From Paraburkholderia sp. ZP32-5 (lineage in GTDB: Bacteria > Pseudomonadota > Gammaproteobacteria > Burkholderiales > Burkholderiaceae): 64,000 bases of DNA. A program made the position numbers and the translations under genes. The notes under the pieces were generated by a model that was not told the origin of the DNA, ran no database searches, and was given only the letters and a program-made list of their open reading frames with translations. The stretch is from positions 1,612,001 to 1,676,000 of the forward strand of contig NZ_JAJEJP010000002.1 in NCBI RefSeq assembly GCF_021390495.1. Reading direction: 5' to 3'. Shown in pieces: positions 1 to 10,121 of the stretch (positions are counted from its first letter, which is position 1; every line of letters begins with the position of its first letter).

Positions 1-1374
1 ATCTGCCGGGTCAAGCTGCCGGGCGGCGTGCTGAGCGCCGCGCAGGCGCGCGCGATCGCCGCCGCGAGCACGCGGCACGCGAGCGGCGTGATCGAGCTGA
101 CCAATCGCGCGAATCTGCAAGTGCGCGGTGTGCGTGAAGGGCATGAGGCTGCGTTGAGCGCGGCGTTGATTGACGCGGGGATGGGGCCGGCTTCGGGTGC
201 TGCGTACGCAGGGGCGTCCCCTTCTTCTGCTTCTTCCACGACGGCAAGCGACGCAAACCACGTGAATGCCGCGCTCAGTTCCGCCGACGACGTGCGCAAC
301 GTGATGATCAGCCCTGCCGCTGGCCGCGACCGGCACGCGCTGATCGACACCACGCCGCTGTGCACCGAACTGCTCGCGCTATTGCAAAGCGATGCGCGCT
401 TCGCGGCGTTGTCGCCGAAATTCGCGCTGCTCGTCGATGGTGGAGAACGGCTCGCGCGCGTCGATCATCCGCACGACGTGTGGCTTGCGGCATCGGTTGA
501 CGAAGATGGGGTGCGCTTCGTGTTCGGCCTCGCTGGATGCCCAGGGCCGGCAACAAACACCAACGAATCGCCTGATGACAACGCGAACGGCACCGGCGCA
601 CTCGCCGCGATTGCTCCGTCACAGGTGCCCGCGCTCGTGCGCGCGTTGCTGCACACGTTCCTCGATCTCGCCGCCGCCGACACGACCCGCATGCGCGACC
701 TGCTCGCCATGCATTCCGCCGACACCTTGCTGTTGCACGCGCAACGCTACGTCAACTTCCCGCTCACGCGCGACGCAACGCTGCGCGACTGGCGACGAGA
801 AAATCCCGCCGACGCATCGCTGCGCCTCGGCGCCCATGCGCAACACAACGCGAACCTATCGCACGTCGGCGGCCAGCCACCGCTCGGCCGTCTTGACGCG
901 ACCACGCTGAACCGCCTCGCCGACCTCGCGCAACGAAATGGCAACGGCACGCTACACGTCACGCCGTGGCAAAGCGTGCTGCTGCCCGATATCCCGACGC
1001 AAGCCGCCACCGCCGTGCTAACGGAATTGATCTCGCTCGGCCTCGCCTGCGATGCCGCACAACCGATCGCGCATCTGATCGCATGCGCCGGTTCGAGCGG
1101 CTGCGCGAAAGGCCTCGCCGACACCAAGAACGACGCACTGCAACTCGCCGCGCAACTGCCCGCCGATGTCGACGTGCATCTGAGCGGCTGCGCGCGTTCG
1201 TGCGCGGCTGCCCATTGCGCGCCGTACACGCTGCTCGCGGTCGAACCCGACCGCTACGACCTGTATCGCCGCGACGGCTGCGCCGGATTCGGCCGGCGCG
1301 TCGCGTCCCAACTGACCATCGACGAGGCCGCCGCCCTGCTCGCGCGCCTCGCCCGGAGCTACCCCGATGCTTGA
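1..1374 (+). CDS. cobG: Precorrin-3B synthase CobG, 5' end cut by the window
   Basis: CobG is the siroheme/4Fe-4S monooxygenase-like enzyme of aerobic cobalamin synthesis; it hydroxylates precorrin-3A at C20 and forms the gamma-lactone that prepares ring contraction. The frame is open from base 1 (reading ICRVKLPGG), so the true start lies to the left; the GTG at 28 is internal. The C-terminal part has the cluster ligands: CAGSSGC (C-x5-C) and, about 35 residues later, CARSC (C-x3-C), typical of the nitrite/sulfite reductase fold. Its stop overlaps the cobH start by 8 bases, so translation is probably coupled. Presence of cobG points to the oxygen-dependent pathway. Confidence 0.93.
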   Translation: MCRVKLPGGVLSAAQARAIAAASTRHASGVIELTNRANLQVRGVREGHEAALSAALIDAGMGPASGAAYAGASPSSASSTTASDANHVNAALSSADDVRNVMISPAAGRDRHALIDTTPLCTELLALLQSDARFAALSPKFALLVDGGERLARVDHPHDVWLAASVDEDGVRFVFGLAGCPGPATNTNESPDDNANGTGALAAIAPSQVPALVRALLHTFLDLAAADTTRMRDLLAMHSADTLLLHAQRYVNFPLTRDATLRDWRRENPADASLRLGAHAQHNANLSHVGGQPPLGRLDATTLNRLADLAQRNGNGTLHVTPWQSVLLPDIPTQAATAVLTELISLGLACDAAQPIAHLIACAGSSGCAKGLADTKNDALQLAAQLPADVDVHLSGCARSCAAAHCAPYTLLAVEPDRYDLYRRDGCAGFGRRVASQLTIDEAAALLARLARSYPDA

Positions 1375-1993
1375 TTACATTCGCGACGGTCAGGAGATCT
1401 ATCGCCAATCTTTCGCGACGATCCGCGCGGAAGCCAACCTGTCGCGCATTCCGGCCGACCTCGAAAAACTCGCGGTGCGCGTGATTCACGCGTGCGGCAT
1501 GGTCGACGTGATCGACGACCTCGCGTTTTCCGACGGCGCCGGCAGTGCCGGCCGCCATGCGCTCGCGTTCGGCGCGCCGATCCTGTGCGATGCCGGCATG
1601 GTCGCGCAGGGCATCACGCGCGCGCGGCTGCCCGCGAATAACGACGTGATCTGTACGCTCACTCACGCGGACGTGCCCGCGCTCGCACGCGACATCGGCA
1701 ATACCCGCTCGGCTGCCGCGCTCGAATTGTGGCGTCCGCGTCTGGCCGGCAGCGTCGTCGTGATCGGCAATGCGCCGACCGCGCTGTTCCATCTGCTCGA
1801 CCTGCTCGACGCCGGCGCGCCGAGGCCCGCGCTGATTCTCGGCTTTCCGGTCGGCTTCGTCGGCGCGGCCGAATCGAAGGCGGCGCTCGCCGACAATAGC
1901 CGCGGCGTGCCCTATGTGGTCGTGCATGGCCGGCGTGGCGGCAGCGCGATGGCCGCCGCCGCGGTCAACGCGCTTGCGACGGAGGTCGAATAA
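1367..1993 (+). CDS. cobH: Precorrin-8X methylmutase
   Basis: CobH (CbiC family) moves the methyl group from C11 to C12 of precorrin-8X to give hydrogenobyrinic acid. The 208-residue length is normal. The stretch VIHACGMVD at about residues 39-47 carries the catalytic histidine (H41 here, matching H43 of the studied enzyme), and PRPALILGFPVGFVGAAESK near residues 145-165 is the conserved product-binding segment. The ATG at 1367 lies inside the cobG 3' end and the TAA is directly followed by the cobI ATG, so the genes form one tight operon. Confidence 0.95.
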   Translation: MLDYIRDGQEIYRQSFATIRAEANLSRIPADLEKLAVRVIHACGMVDVIDDLAFSDGAGSAGRHALAFGAPILCDAGMVAQGITRARLPANNDVICTLTHADVPALARDIGNTRSAAALELWRPRLAGSVVVIGNAPTALFHLLDLLDAGAPRPALILGFPVGFVGAAESKAALADNSRGVPYVVVHGRRGGSAMAAAAVNALATEVE

Positions 1994-2737
1994 ATGACGC
2001 GGCACATGACGCCCGCAGGGCGGCTGTTCGGACTCGGCGTCGGCCCCGGCGACCCGGAGTTGATCACGGTGAAGGCGCTGCGTTTGCTGAAGGCGGCGCC
2101 GGTGGTAGCGTACTTCGTCGCGAAGGGCAAGAAGGGCAACGCGTTCGGCATCATCGAAGCGCATCTGCACGACGCGCAGCAGCATCTGCCGCTCGTCTAT
2201 CCGGTCACAACCGAAGCGCTCGAGCCGCCGCTGTCGTATGAGGCGATCATCGCCGACTTCTACGACACCGCCGCCGAGGTCGTCGCGGGCCATCTCGACG
2301 CGGGCCGCGACGTCGCGGTGATCTGCGAGGGCGATCCGTTCTTTTACGGCTCGTACATGTACCTGCACGACCGGCTGGCCGCGCGCTACGAAAGCGAAGT
2401 GGTGCCCGGCGTGTGCTCGATGCTCGGCGGCGCGGCGGTGCTCGGCGCGCCGCTCGTGTATCGCAACCAGAGTCTGTCGGTGCTGTCCGGCGTGCTGCCG
2501 GAGGACGAACTGCGCCGCCGTCTCGCCGACGCGGATGCCGCCGTCGTGATGAAGCTCGGCCGCAATTTCGACAAGGTGCGGCGCGTGCTCGACGAACTTG
2601 GTCTCGCCGGGCGCGCGCTATACGTCGAACGCGCGACGATGGGCAATCAGCGCATCGTGCCGCTGGCCGACGTCGATCCGATGGCGTCGCCGTATTTTTC
2701 GCTGCTCGTCGTGCCGGGGCAAAAATGGCAAGGATGA
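1994..2737 (+). CDS. cobI: Precorrin-2 C20-methyltransferase
   Basis: CobI is a SAM-dependent class III tetrapyrrole methyltransferase that methylates precorrin-2 at C20. The 247-residue protein starts [34 protein letters not shown] is the family's N-terminal signature and [14 protein letters not shown] the SAM-binding GDP motif. The ATG sits directly after the cobH stop with GGAGG about 9 bases upstream. The stop shares bases with the next start (ATGA), so cobI and cbiG-cobJ are probably translationally coupled. Confidence 0.95.
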   Translation: MTRHMTPAGRLFGLGVGPGDPELITVKALRLLKAAPVVAYFVAKGKKGNAFGIIEAHLHDAQQHLPLVYPVTTEALEPPLSYEAIIADFYDTAAEVVAGHLDAGRDVAVICEGDPFFYGSYMYLHDRLAARYESEVVPGVCSMLGGAAVLGAPLVYRNQSLSVLSGVLPEDELRRRLADADAAVVMKLGRNFDKVRRVLDELGLAGRALYVERATMGNQRIVPLADVDPMASPYFSLLVVPGQKWQG

Positions 2738-4572
2738 TTGCGCCGGCCATCGTGATTCTCGGAGCGGGAGCGCTGGAGACCGCGCGGCGGATTCAGGCGT
2801 TGTATGTCGGGCGAGGCGCGCCTGGCGATCGAACGCGCTGCGACATCCATGCGCTGCAAGGCCGCGTCGATGCCGATATCGCGTACACCGAACTCGGCGC
2901 GCATCTGCGTGAACTCTATGCGCGCGGCACGCCGATCGTCGCGTTGTGCGCGGCCGGCATCGTGATCCGCTGCCTCGCGCCGCTGCTGTCGAACAAGGGC
3001 GCGGAGCCGCAGGTGCTCGCGGTCGCCGAGGACGGCAGCGCGGTCGTGCCGCTGCTCGGCGGGCTCGCGGGCGTCAACGTGATGGCACGCGAGATCGCGG
3101 CGGCGCTCGCCGTCGCGCCGGCGATCACGACGAGCGGCGAGTTGCGCTTCGGCACCTGCGTGCTTAATCCTCCCGATGGCTATGTACTCGCCGACATTGG
3201 CCAGGGCAAGCGCTTCGTGTCGGATCTGCTTGCTGGGGAAAGCACACGCGTTGAAGGAGACGCGCCGTGGCTCGATGATGCACAACTGCCGCGTTCCGAG
3301 TCCGCGCGTCTTGCGATTCGTGTGACGCCGCATGCGTGGGATGGTCGCGCGGATCAGTTGGTGATTCATCCGCGCAGTGTGGTGGCGGCGATGACGAATC
3401 GTGTCGCCCGCGACGCGCGCGCCGACGATGACGCAAGCGCCGTGGACGATGCGAATACGCGTGACGATGCTGGCACGGATACAGCCACCTCAACTGCCAC
3501 GCGCATTGCCACCCGCATCGCCACGCAAGTGCGCGCGGCGCTGCACGCACACGATCTTTCGCCGCTTTCGCTCGCGGCCTTGCTCGCGCCATCCACGAGC
3601 ATGACCGACTCGTCGCTCGCCCAAGCCGCCGCGCTGCTCGACGTACCGCTGCGCTTCGCGCATGCAGGCACCGAAGGCAGCGAACCGGATGCAGCCACCC
3701 TGCTCCACGCCGCGCTACACGTCCCGCACGAAACGCTTCCGGCCACCGCCGAAAGCGACATCGCCCTCGCCGTCTCCCCACTCGCGATCGATCCCGCGAC
3801 GATCGGCCGGGCGCGCGGTCGCCTGACCGTGATCGGGCTCGGCCCGGGCAGCGCCGAACTGATGGCGCCCGCCGCGCGCACCGCGTTGAACGAAGCCACC
3901 GATATCCTCGGCTACGACACCTACGTGAAAATGGCCGGCCCGTTGCGTGCGGACCAGCGCGTGCACGGCACCGACAATCGCGAGGAAATGCAGCGCGCGC
4001 GGCACGCATTCGAACTCGCGAGCGAGGGCCGTGCGGTCGTGATGGTGTCGTCCGGTGACCCTGGTGTGTTCGCGATGGCGGCCGCGGTGCTCGAAGCGCT
4101 CGAAGCGTCGCGCGACGACGCCTGGGCCGCCGTCGAACTATCGATCGTGCCAGGCGTGTCGGCCGCGCTCGCCACCGCCGCGCAAGCCGGCGCGCCGCTC
4201 GGCCACGACTTCTGCATGCTGTCGCTGTCCGACAACCTGAAGCCGTGGACGATCATCGAAAAGCGCCTGCGTCACGCGGCCGAAGCCGATCTCGTGATGG
4301 CGTTCTACAACCCGATCTCGCGCGCGCGGCCGTGGCAGCTCGACAAGGCGCTCGATATCGTGCGGGAATATCGCGCGGCGTCGACCGAGGTGGTGCTCGG
4401 CCGCGACATCGGCCGGCCCGGCGGCACGCTGCGCACACTGACGCTCGGTGAAATCCGTTCGTCCGATGTGGATATGCGCACGATGGTGATCGTCGGTTCA
4501 TCGCTGACGCGGCGGTTTGCTTGCGGCGACAACGGTACGCAATGGGTCTATACCCCGCGCTGGTACAAATGA
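2734..4572 (+). CDS. cobJ: CbiG - CobJ fusion (cobalt-precorrin-5A hydrolase-like / precorrin-3B C17-methyltransferase)
   Basis: A 612-residue fusion. Residues about 1-140 are CbiG-N-like ([30 protein letters not shown]). A poorly conserved Asp/Thr/Ala-rich linker runs from about 225 to 260, then a CbiG-C/CobE-like domain ([16 protein letters not shown]). From about 365 to the end is CobJ, the SAM methyltransferase that methylates C17 and contracts the ring ([28 protein letters not shown]). I chose ATG 2734 because it overlaps the cobI stop; an in-frame ATG at 2725 is also possible. CbiG belongs to the anaerobic pathway (acetaldehyde release), so its pairing with cobG is notable. The reading frame extends upstream inside cobI but that part is not coding. 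Confidence 0.9.
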   Translation: MIAPAIVILGAGALETARRIQALYVGRGAPGDRTRCDIHALQGRVDADIAYTELGAHLRELYARGTPIVALCAAGIVIRCLAPLLSNKGAEPQVLAVAEDGSAVVPLLGGLAGVNVMAREIAAALAVAPAITTSGELRFGTCVLNPPDGYVLADIGQGKRFVSDLLAGESTRVEGDAPWLDDAQLPRSESARLAIRVTPHAWDGRADQLVIHPRSVVAAMTNRVARDARADDDASAVDDANTRDDAGTDTATSTATRIATRIATQVRAALHAHDLSPLSLAALLAPSTSMTDSSLAQAAALLDVPLRFAHAGTEGSEPDAATLLHAALHVPHETLPATAESDIALAVSPLAIDPATIGRARGRLTVIGLGPGSAELMAPAARTALNEATDILGYDTYVKMAGPLRADQRVHGTDNREEMQRARHAFELASEGRAVVMVSSGDPGVFAMAAAVLEALEASRDDAWAAVELSIVPGVSAALATAAQAGAPLGHDFCMLSLSDNLKPWTIIEKRLRHAAEADLVMAFYNPISRARPWQLDKALDIVREYRAASTEVVLGRDIGRPGGTLRTLTLGEIRSSDVDMRTMVIVGSSLTRRFACGDNGTQWVYTPRWYK

Positions 4573-4573
4573 A

Positions 4574-4603
4574 CGCGTGAGCACACGGTAGCGTGCTCAC
4601 GCG
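4574..4603. terminator. Hairpin between convergent cobJ and sbcC-like genes
   Basis: Perfect 11-base arms CGCGTGAGCAC / GTGCTCACGCG with an 8-base loop start right after the cobJ stop. No U-tract follows on either strand, so it may stabilise 3' ends or act with another factor rather than be a classical intrinsic terminator. Confidence 0.5.
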
Positions 4604-4630
4604 CAATAAGCGCAATGCCCACGCATGCGC

Positions 4631-7252
4631 TCACGCCACCTTCAGATCCTCCACCGCCCGCTGCCTGACACCAAGGTCGTCCCACAACTCCGGATGACAG
4701 GTGAACACCAGAATCTGATGGCGCGTGGCCGCGTCGATCAGCGCGCGCTTGATCGCGTCGCGCCGCGCGGCATCGGTATGCACCGCCGCATCGTCGAGCA
4801 TCAGCAGCGTCGGCCGGCCTGACGCCTGCAACAGATCGGCGTACGCGAGCCGCGTCAGGATGCCGAGCTGCTCGCGCGTGCCGAAGCTCAGCGCATCGAG
4901 CAGTTCGGCGCGGCCGCCGCGATCGAGCGTCGCGGGGCTCAGATCGTCGCCGAGCGCAATGCTCGATTGCGGAAAAATCCGCTTCAGGTAGTGGCCCAGC
5001 CGCTCGGTCAGCGGCGCGCGCAACTGCGCGAGCGCGGCATCCCGCTCGTCGACGAGCACTTCGTCGAGCAGACTCAGCGCGCTCGCTCGCAGGCTCAGTT
5101 CGTCCTTGCGGCGCGTCGCCTGTTCGATCTGCGCTTCGAGCGCGGCGAGCCGTTCGCCGAGACCGGACGCGCCCATCGTCTCCAGCTGGCTGCGCAGTTC
5201 CGCGATCCTTAGCTGACGCTCGCGCTGCTCGCCGCGCGCGAGTTCAGCCGACGCGAGATAGCGCTTCGCCTCCGCCGCCGGATCGTCCAGACGCGCGGCT
5301 TCCAGTTCGCGCTCGCGTTCACCGCGCTGATTCTTCAACGCATCGACCTTCACGCGCTGTTCGACGATATTCGCCTGCCATTGCGCGCGGTTGCGACGAT
5401 ACGCGTCGTCGGCGAGCTGCGCTTCCTTGCGCTGCAACTGCGCGGCCAGCGACTCGGCCTTCGCAAGCCCGCTCGATTGCGTCGCGGCCGCCTGCTCGCG
5501 CACCTTGCGCGCGGCGTCCAATGCATCGCGCGCGATATCGGCGTTGCGGCGCGCATCGTCGAGCGGCAGCGCGGCGGACACGTCGGGCAGACTCGCGAGC
5601 CGCTCGCTCGACGCTTGCACACGCGCTACCGTCGACGCCAGCGCCGCGCGCAATGCGTCGATGCCCTGTGGCGCATGCACGCCGAGAATCTGCGCGTACT
5701 GCTTCTGTTGCGCGACGAGGCTTCTCCATTGCTCGTGGCGCGCCTGCGCATCGCCCGCCGATGCAACCCCGAGCATCTGCAACGCCTGCGCATGCCGCGC
5801 TTCGAGCGTCGCGAGTTCCGACAATTGCGCAGCCAGATCGGAGACGCCCGGAACGATCCGCAACTCGCCAAGCTCGCCGAGACCGATGCGCTTCTCTTCA
5901 TCGACACGCAGCACGCCGGTGCCGCTGATCCGCTGATCGCCGACGCTGACCTCGCCGTTCAAGCGGTATTCGATGCGCGTCATTGCCGCTTCGGTGCGCG
6001 CGCGCAACACGGTCAATTCAGCATCGAGTTTGACGAGCCGCTTTAGTTGCGCCTCGTCGATTTCAAGCGCTGCCGCATCGCGCGTGGCCTGCAATACCGC
6101 CGCATTGGCCTTGTCCGCGTCGGCGATCGACGCGTCCAGCCGCTTGCTCTCCGTGCGATAAAACTCGATCTGATTGCGCAGATCAGCGGCCGTGACGGCC
6201 GCGTTCGCGAGTTCGAGCGCGCGGTTCGCATCGGCGGAAGCCTGCTCGAATTGCGCGACGCTGTTGTCCGCTTGCGCATGCGCGCTCTGTGCGGCAGCGA
6301 CTTCGGCACGTAGAACGTCGAGCTGTTCGCGATCGCGCGCAACCGCGGCTTCCAGTTCGAGCGCGCTTTGCTCCTGCTGCACGGATAGTGCCAATTCAGC
6401 CTCGCTCGCAAGTAACGATTGCGCGAGCCCCTGCACACCGCGCTCAAGCTCCGCGACCGTTACCGCGCGCTGCTGTGCAAGCGCGGCCTTCTGCTCGTGA
6501 AGCTCCCACGGACGTCGGCGCTCGGCGTCGTCGAACGCTTCCTGCTGCGTAGCAAGCCTCGCGATGTTGTCATCGAACTGTTGCCGCTGCTGTTGCAGTT
6601 CGTCGCGGCTCGCGCTCAGCTCGGCGAGGTTTTGTTCGGCTTGCGCGAGCGGCCCGGTCGATTTCTGCGTGCGCGCAGTCAACAGTTGCCGCAATTCGCG
6701 CTGCACGGCCGCGATCAATGCGTCTTCGCCGGCTGCTTCGCGGCCACCCGACAGTTGCGTAAGCGCCTCACGCAGATACTGCGCCGCATGTCCGGTCGAA
6801 TCGCGCAGATCCTGCGTGCCGCCCTGTTGCACCCACAACAGACCCGGCACGCCGGCATTCTCGGCCTTCATCGGCCCGCGCGCGGCGCGCGAAAAGCCAA
6901 GCAGCGCGGCGAGCCTGTCTTCCGCTTCGTCCTCGCTGAACACGCTCTGACCGATGCGCAGTTCGCAGCGCTGACGCGACACGAACTGCTTGGACAGACG
7001 GCACATCAGCCCATCCAGCTCGAAGCTCACATCGACCGACGGCTGGCCGCTCGCGAGCCCCCATGGCAGCAGGTCTTTCAGATGCGACGCCTTATAGCGT
7101 TCGAGAAACACCACGCGCACCGCTTCGGCGATCGTGCTCTTGCCGGCCTCGTTCGGTCCGGTGAACAGATTGAGGCCCGGCTGCAGATCGTCGATGACGA
7201 TCTGTCCGCTGAACTGCCTGAATTCCTGAATCGCAATACGTTGCAGCTTCAT
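4631..7252 (-). CDS. SMC/Rad50-like ATPase, SbcC/YhaN type
   Basis: An 873-residue ATPase of the Rad50/SbcC class, closest in layout to Bacillus YhaN. Walker A is GPNEAGKST near residue 33. Two long helical segments (about 175-380 and 520-720, rich in E, A, R, Q) form a coiled coil around a middle region. The C-terminal head has the signature LSFGTREQLG and Walker B TLLMLDDAAVHTD. Partnered with the upstream nuclease it should process DNA ends or hairpins in double-strand break repair. Its ATG overlaps the nuclease stop (ATGA), so the two are made together. I do not assign sbcC because the protein is shorter and the middle region does not show an obvious zinc-hook CxxC. Confidence 0.85.
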   Translation of the reverse strand: MKLQRIAIQEFRQFSGQIVIDDLQPGLNLFTGPNEAGKSTIAEAVRVVFLERYKASHLKDLLPWGLASGQPSVDVSFELDGLMCRLSKQFVSRQRCELRIGQSVFSEDEAEDRLAALLGFSRAARGPMKAENAGVPGLLWVQQGGTQDLRDSTGHAAQYLREALTQLSGGREAAGEDALIAAVQRELRQLLTARTQKSTGPLAQAEQNLAELSASRDELQQQRQQFDDNIARLATQQEAFDDAERRRPWELHEQKAALAQQRAVTVAELERGVQGLAQSLLASEAELALSVQQEQSALELEAAVARDREQLDVLRAEVAAAQSAHAQADNSVAQFEQASADANRALELANAAVTAADLRNQIEFYRTESKRLDASIADADKANAAVLQATRDAAALEIDEAQLKRLVKLDAELTVLRARTEAAMTRIEYRLNGEVSVGDQRISGTGVLRVDEEKRIGLGELGELRIVPGVSDLAAQLSELATLEARHAQALQMLGVASAGDAQARHEQWRSLVAQQKQYAQILGVHAPQGIDALRAALASTVARVQASSERLASLPDVSAALPLDDARRNADIARDALDAARKVREQAAATQSSGLAKAESLAAQLQRKEAQLADDAYRRNRAQWQANIVEQRVKVDALKNQRGERERELEAARLDDPAAEAKRYLASAELARGEQRERQLRIAELRSQLETMGASGLGERLAALEAQIEQATRRKDELSLRASALSLLDEVLVDERDAALAQLRAPLTERLGHYLKRIFPQSSIALGDDLSPATLDRGGRAELLDALSFGTREQLGILTRLAYADLLQASGRPTLLMLDDAAVHTDAARRDAIKRALIDAATRHQILVFTCHPELWDDLGVRQRAVEDLKVA

Positions 7253-8430
7253 GCGGACCTCGCTTCGCGCGCAAGCTCGCTGTGTTGGGTCGACTGAGGA
7301 TCACGTTGCCGTTGCTCGCGTTGCAGCCGCGCGAGCAGCAGCAACGCCTCGGCCGCGCGCTTCACCTGCAACGGGTCGGCCTGCGCATCCTCCTGCAAGC
7401 CACGCAGCCGCGCGACCACCTTGGCCAGATAACCGCTTTGCGCGCCGAGTTCGGCGAGATCGTCGGCGGTGGGCAGCACCTGCAATGCGCTCAGATCGGC
7501 GCGTAACGCCCGCACGCGTGCGCGGGCTTCTTCGACCGCGACGTGCAGCGCCTCGGCGTCGGCAAGCGCCACGCTGCCACTGACCTCGATACGCAGCACG
7601 TCGTCGCTGCCTAGATCGGCCAAGCGCGCCTTCAGCGCATCGACGTCGGTCGCCACCGAGATCGTTTCGTCCCAGCGATGCCAGCGGTATTGCCCAACGC
7701 GCAACGCGTCGACCTGCGGCGTCGCGCCCGGCTCGCTCAGCGTGACGTCGAGCACGAAGCCCGGTTCGTTCGCGCGGAAACGGTCCTGCTCGTGCGTGCC
7801 TGCATACCAGGTACGCTCGTCGACACGCAGATGACCATGCCAGTCGCCGAGCGCGAGATAGTCGAGACGCGCGCTCGCGGCCCGAGTCGGCGCGATCGGA
7901 TTCGACGAATCGATGCCGTCCTGCAGGATGCCGCCGACGCTGCCATGCGCGAGCCCGACGCGGTGATAGCCGGACGGCGTGTCGGTCGAATCGAAGAAGG
8001 CGGTCGTGTCGTCGTAGGTGATGCGCTGCGTGAGCGGCGCGCACAGCAGCGCGCAGCGGCACGCGTCGAGCAGCACGACGCCGGCTTCGAGCACGACGCG
8101 CACGTTCGGCGTAATGCAATTGAGCCGTCGCGCGCGGGTCCATACGCTTTCGACGAGCGCCGCGTCGTGATTGCCCGGCAGCATGATCCACGGTCCCGGG
8201 AACGGCTGCAGCGCGGCGAACAGGCGCCGGATCACCGTGTCGGACACCGTTTGCAGATCGAATACGTCGCCCGCGACGAGTACCGCATCGACATTGCGCG
8301 CGGCCGCCGTCTCGGCGATGCGGCGCACCGTGTCGAAGCGCGCCTGCGCGAGATGGGCGGCCTCGTCCGGCTCGAACTGGCCGAATTGCGTGCCGATCTG
8401 CCAGTCCGCGGTGTGCAGAAACCTGATCAC
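7249..8430 (-). CDS. DNA repair exonuclease, SbcD/Mre11/YhaO type
   Basis: A 393-residue calcineurin-like metallophosphoesterase. Metal-binding motifs appear in order: HTADWQIG (residues 5-12), GDVFD, LPGNHD and LAHGSVGG. It should be the Mre11-like nuclease partner of the downstream ATPase. I chose the GTG at 8430 (VIRFLHTADW) because GGAGG lies 5 bases before it; longer in-frame starts add a low-complexity extension with no match to the family. The DNA upstream is shared with the divergent DUF445 gene. Confidence 0.87.
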   Translation of the reverse strand: MIRFLHTADWQIGTQFGQFEPDEAAHLAQARFDTVRRIAETAAARNVDAVLVAGDVFDLQTVSDTVIRRLFAALQPFPGPWIMLPGNHDAALVESVWTRARRLNCITPNVRVVLEAGVVLLDACRCALLCAPLTQRITYDDTTAFFDSTDTPSGYHRVGLAHGSVGGILQDGIDSSNPIAPTRAASARLDYLALGDWHGHLRVDERTWYAGTHEQDRFRANEPGFVLDVTLSEPGATPQVDALRVGQYRWHRWDETISVATDVDALKARLADLGSDDVLRIEVSGSVALADAEALHVAVEEARARVRALRADLSALQVLPTADDLAELGAQSGYLAKVVARLRGLQEDAQADPLQVKRAAEALLLLARLQREQRQRDPQSTQHSELAREARSA

Positions 8431-8490
8431 TGTGCCTCCATGGCGCGTTGTGTTGTGCTGCCCGGCGTCGTGTTTCGTGGCGGCGGGTGT

Positions 8491-8520
8491 CGGGCCACAT
8501 TGGGCCACATCGGGCCGCGC
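8491..8520. repeat. Three tandem 10-base repeats in a divergent promoter region
   Basis: CGGGCCACAT, TGGGCCACAT and CGGGCCGCGC lie back to back; the first two differ at one base, the third is degenerate. They sit 61 bases upstream of the nuclease start and could be regulator half-sites or chance in GC-rich DNA. Confidence 0.4.
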
Positions 8521-8530
8521 CCGATCACGC

Positions 8531-8544
8531 ATTCACCGGTGAAT
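8531..8544. promoter_or_regulatory. 14-base perfect palindrome, candidate operator
   Basis: ATTCACCGGTGAAT is a perfect palindrome midway between the divergent sbcD-like and DUF445 starts. A dimeric regulator could control either gene; no regulator is identified. Confidence 0.4.
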
Positions 8545-8678
8545 TCAACCGCGAATGTTACCTTGCCGAAGCCGCGGCGCGTAGGCGGACTGGACGCGCG
8601 CGCACGCCGTACCGCATCATGGCAGGCGAGCCGGACCCGCGGTCCCGCTGCACAGTCCAACCGAAAAGCGCCGCGCCG

Positions 8679-9980
8679 ATGAACCCGACACCCGCGCCAA
8701 TGAATAAAACCACCGAACTGAAGAAGGCCAAGCGCACGCCGTTACTGCTGCTGCTCGCGGCCGCCTGCGTTTTCGTCGTTACCGCGTTCATGCCGCGCGG
8801 CCTGTGGGTCGACGGCATCAAGGCGGTCGCCGAAGCCGCGATGGTCGGCGCGCTCGCCGACTGGTTCGCGGTCGCCGCGCTGTTCCGGCGCGTGCCGATC
8901 CCGATCGTCTCCGCGCATACCGCGATCATCCCGCGCAACAAGCACAAGATCGCCGATAACCTCGCGCGCTTCGTGCAGGACAAGTTTCTCGACGTGCCGT
9001 CGCTGGTCGGTCTGATCCGCCGGTACGATCCCGCGCACAGCATCACCGGATGGCTGAGCGAGCCGGCCAACACCGAGCGCCTCGGCGGCTACGTGGTGCG
9101 GCTGACCGGCGGCATTCTCGACGTGGCCGACGACGCGCGCATCCAGAGCTTTATCAAGGACGCGCTGCGCGACGTGCTCGCGAAGGTCGATCTGTCGCAA
9201 TCGCTCGGTGCAATTCTCGACACGCTGACGCGCGACGGCCGTCATCAGGAACTGCTCGACACCGCGATCGATCAGTTGATCGCGCTGCTGCGCGAGAAGC
9301 CGGCGCGCGAATTCATCGCCGCGCGCATCGTCGATTGGGTCAAGAGCGAGTACCCGACGATGGAGAAGATTTTGCCCACCGCGATGCTCGGCGACAAAGG
9401 CGCCGACGCGATCGCACGAGCGACCCACCGCATACTCGAACAGATCGCCGAGAACCCGACCCACGAACTGCGCGAGCGCTTCGACGAAGCGGCACAAAAG
9501 CTGATCGTGAAACTGAAGACCGACCCCGCGTTCCTCGCGCAGGGCGAAGCGCTGAAGCGCTACCTGGTCGAAGGCGATGCGTTCAGCACGTACGTGAGGG
9601 ACATGTGGGGCGATCTGCGCGCGTGGCTCAAGCGCGATCTGCAGAGCGCCGACTCGGTGCTGCACGCGCGCGTTGCCGCGGTGGGCCAGTGGATCGGCCG
9701 CGAACTCGCGAACGATCCCGCGCTGCGGCAATCGCTGAACGATCATCTGGAGGACGCCGCGCGCGCGATGGCGCCGGACTTCGCGCAATTCCTCACGCGC
9801 CATATCAGCGATACCGTGAAGAACTGGGACTCGCACGAGATGTCGCGGCAGATCGAGCTGAACATCGGCAAGGACCTGCAATACATCCGCATTAACGGGA
9901 CGATCGTCGGCGGCTTTATCGGCTTGCTGCTGTACGTGAGTTCGCAACTGCTGGAACTGTTGCGCGTTCATGCGGGTTGA
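8679..9980 (+). CDS. DUF445 family membrane-associated protein
   Basis: A 433-residue DUF445 protein. One hydrophobic segment lies near the N-terminus (TPLLLLLAAACVFVVTAFMP, about residues 18-38) and another near the end (GTIVGGFIGLLLYVSSQLLE). Between them is the conserved start MVGALADWFAVAALFRRVPIP and a long helical region. The architecture suggests both ends lie in the inner membrane with a large helical soluble domain; the family's function is not established. The ATG at 8679 or the ATG at 8700 could be the start; the reading frame extends further upstream through the intergenic region without similarity to the family. Confidence 0.85.
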   Translation: MNPTPAPMNKTTELKKAKRTPLLLLLAAACVFVVTAFMPRGLWVDGIKAVAEAAMVGALADWFAVAALFRRVPIPIVSAHTAIIPRNKHKIADNLARFVQDKFLDVPSLVGLIRRYDPAHSITGWLSEPANTERLGGYVVRLTGGILDVADDARIQSFIKDALRDVLAKVDLSQSLGAILDTLTRDGRHQELLDTAIDQLIALLREKPAREFIAARIVDWVKSEYPTMEKILPTAMLGDKGADAIARATHRILEQIAENPTHELRERFDEAAQKLIVKLKTDPAFLAQGEALKRYLVEGDAFSTYVRDMWGDLRAWLKRDLQSADSVLHARVAAVGQWIGRELANDPALRQSLNDHLEDAARAMAPDFAQFLTRHISDTVKNWDSHEMSRQIELNIGKDLQYIRINGTIVGGFIGLLLYVSSQLLELLRVHAG

Positions 9981-10121
9981 AAGGCCGGCGGAAAGGCCCA
10001 CTGAAAGGCCGGCCCACGCGCGGCCAGAACGCCTACAATCCAGGCATCAGTCTTGCTGCTACCTGTGCCACCCAACGACTGGCAGGTGTCGCGGCGCATC
10101 GCAACCGGAAAGTCTGTTCAG

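Noticed and set aside
959..2368. 469-codon open frame on the minus strand opposite cobG-cobI
   Set aside because: Arg/Asp-rich shadow of GC-rich coding DNA; the plus-strand frames have clear family motifs.
1..4572. Cobalamin riboswitch for the cob operon
   Set aside because: None is visible; the operon start is outside the window.
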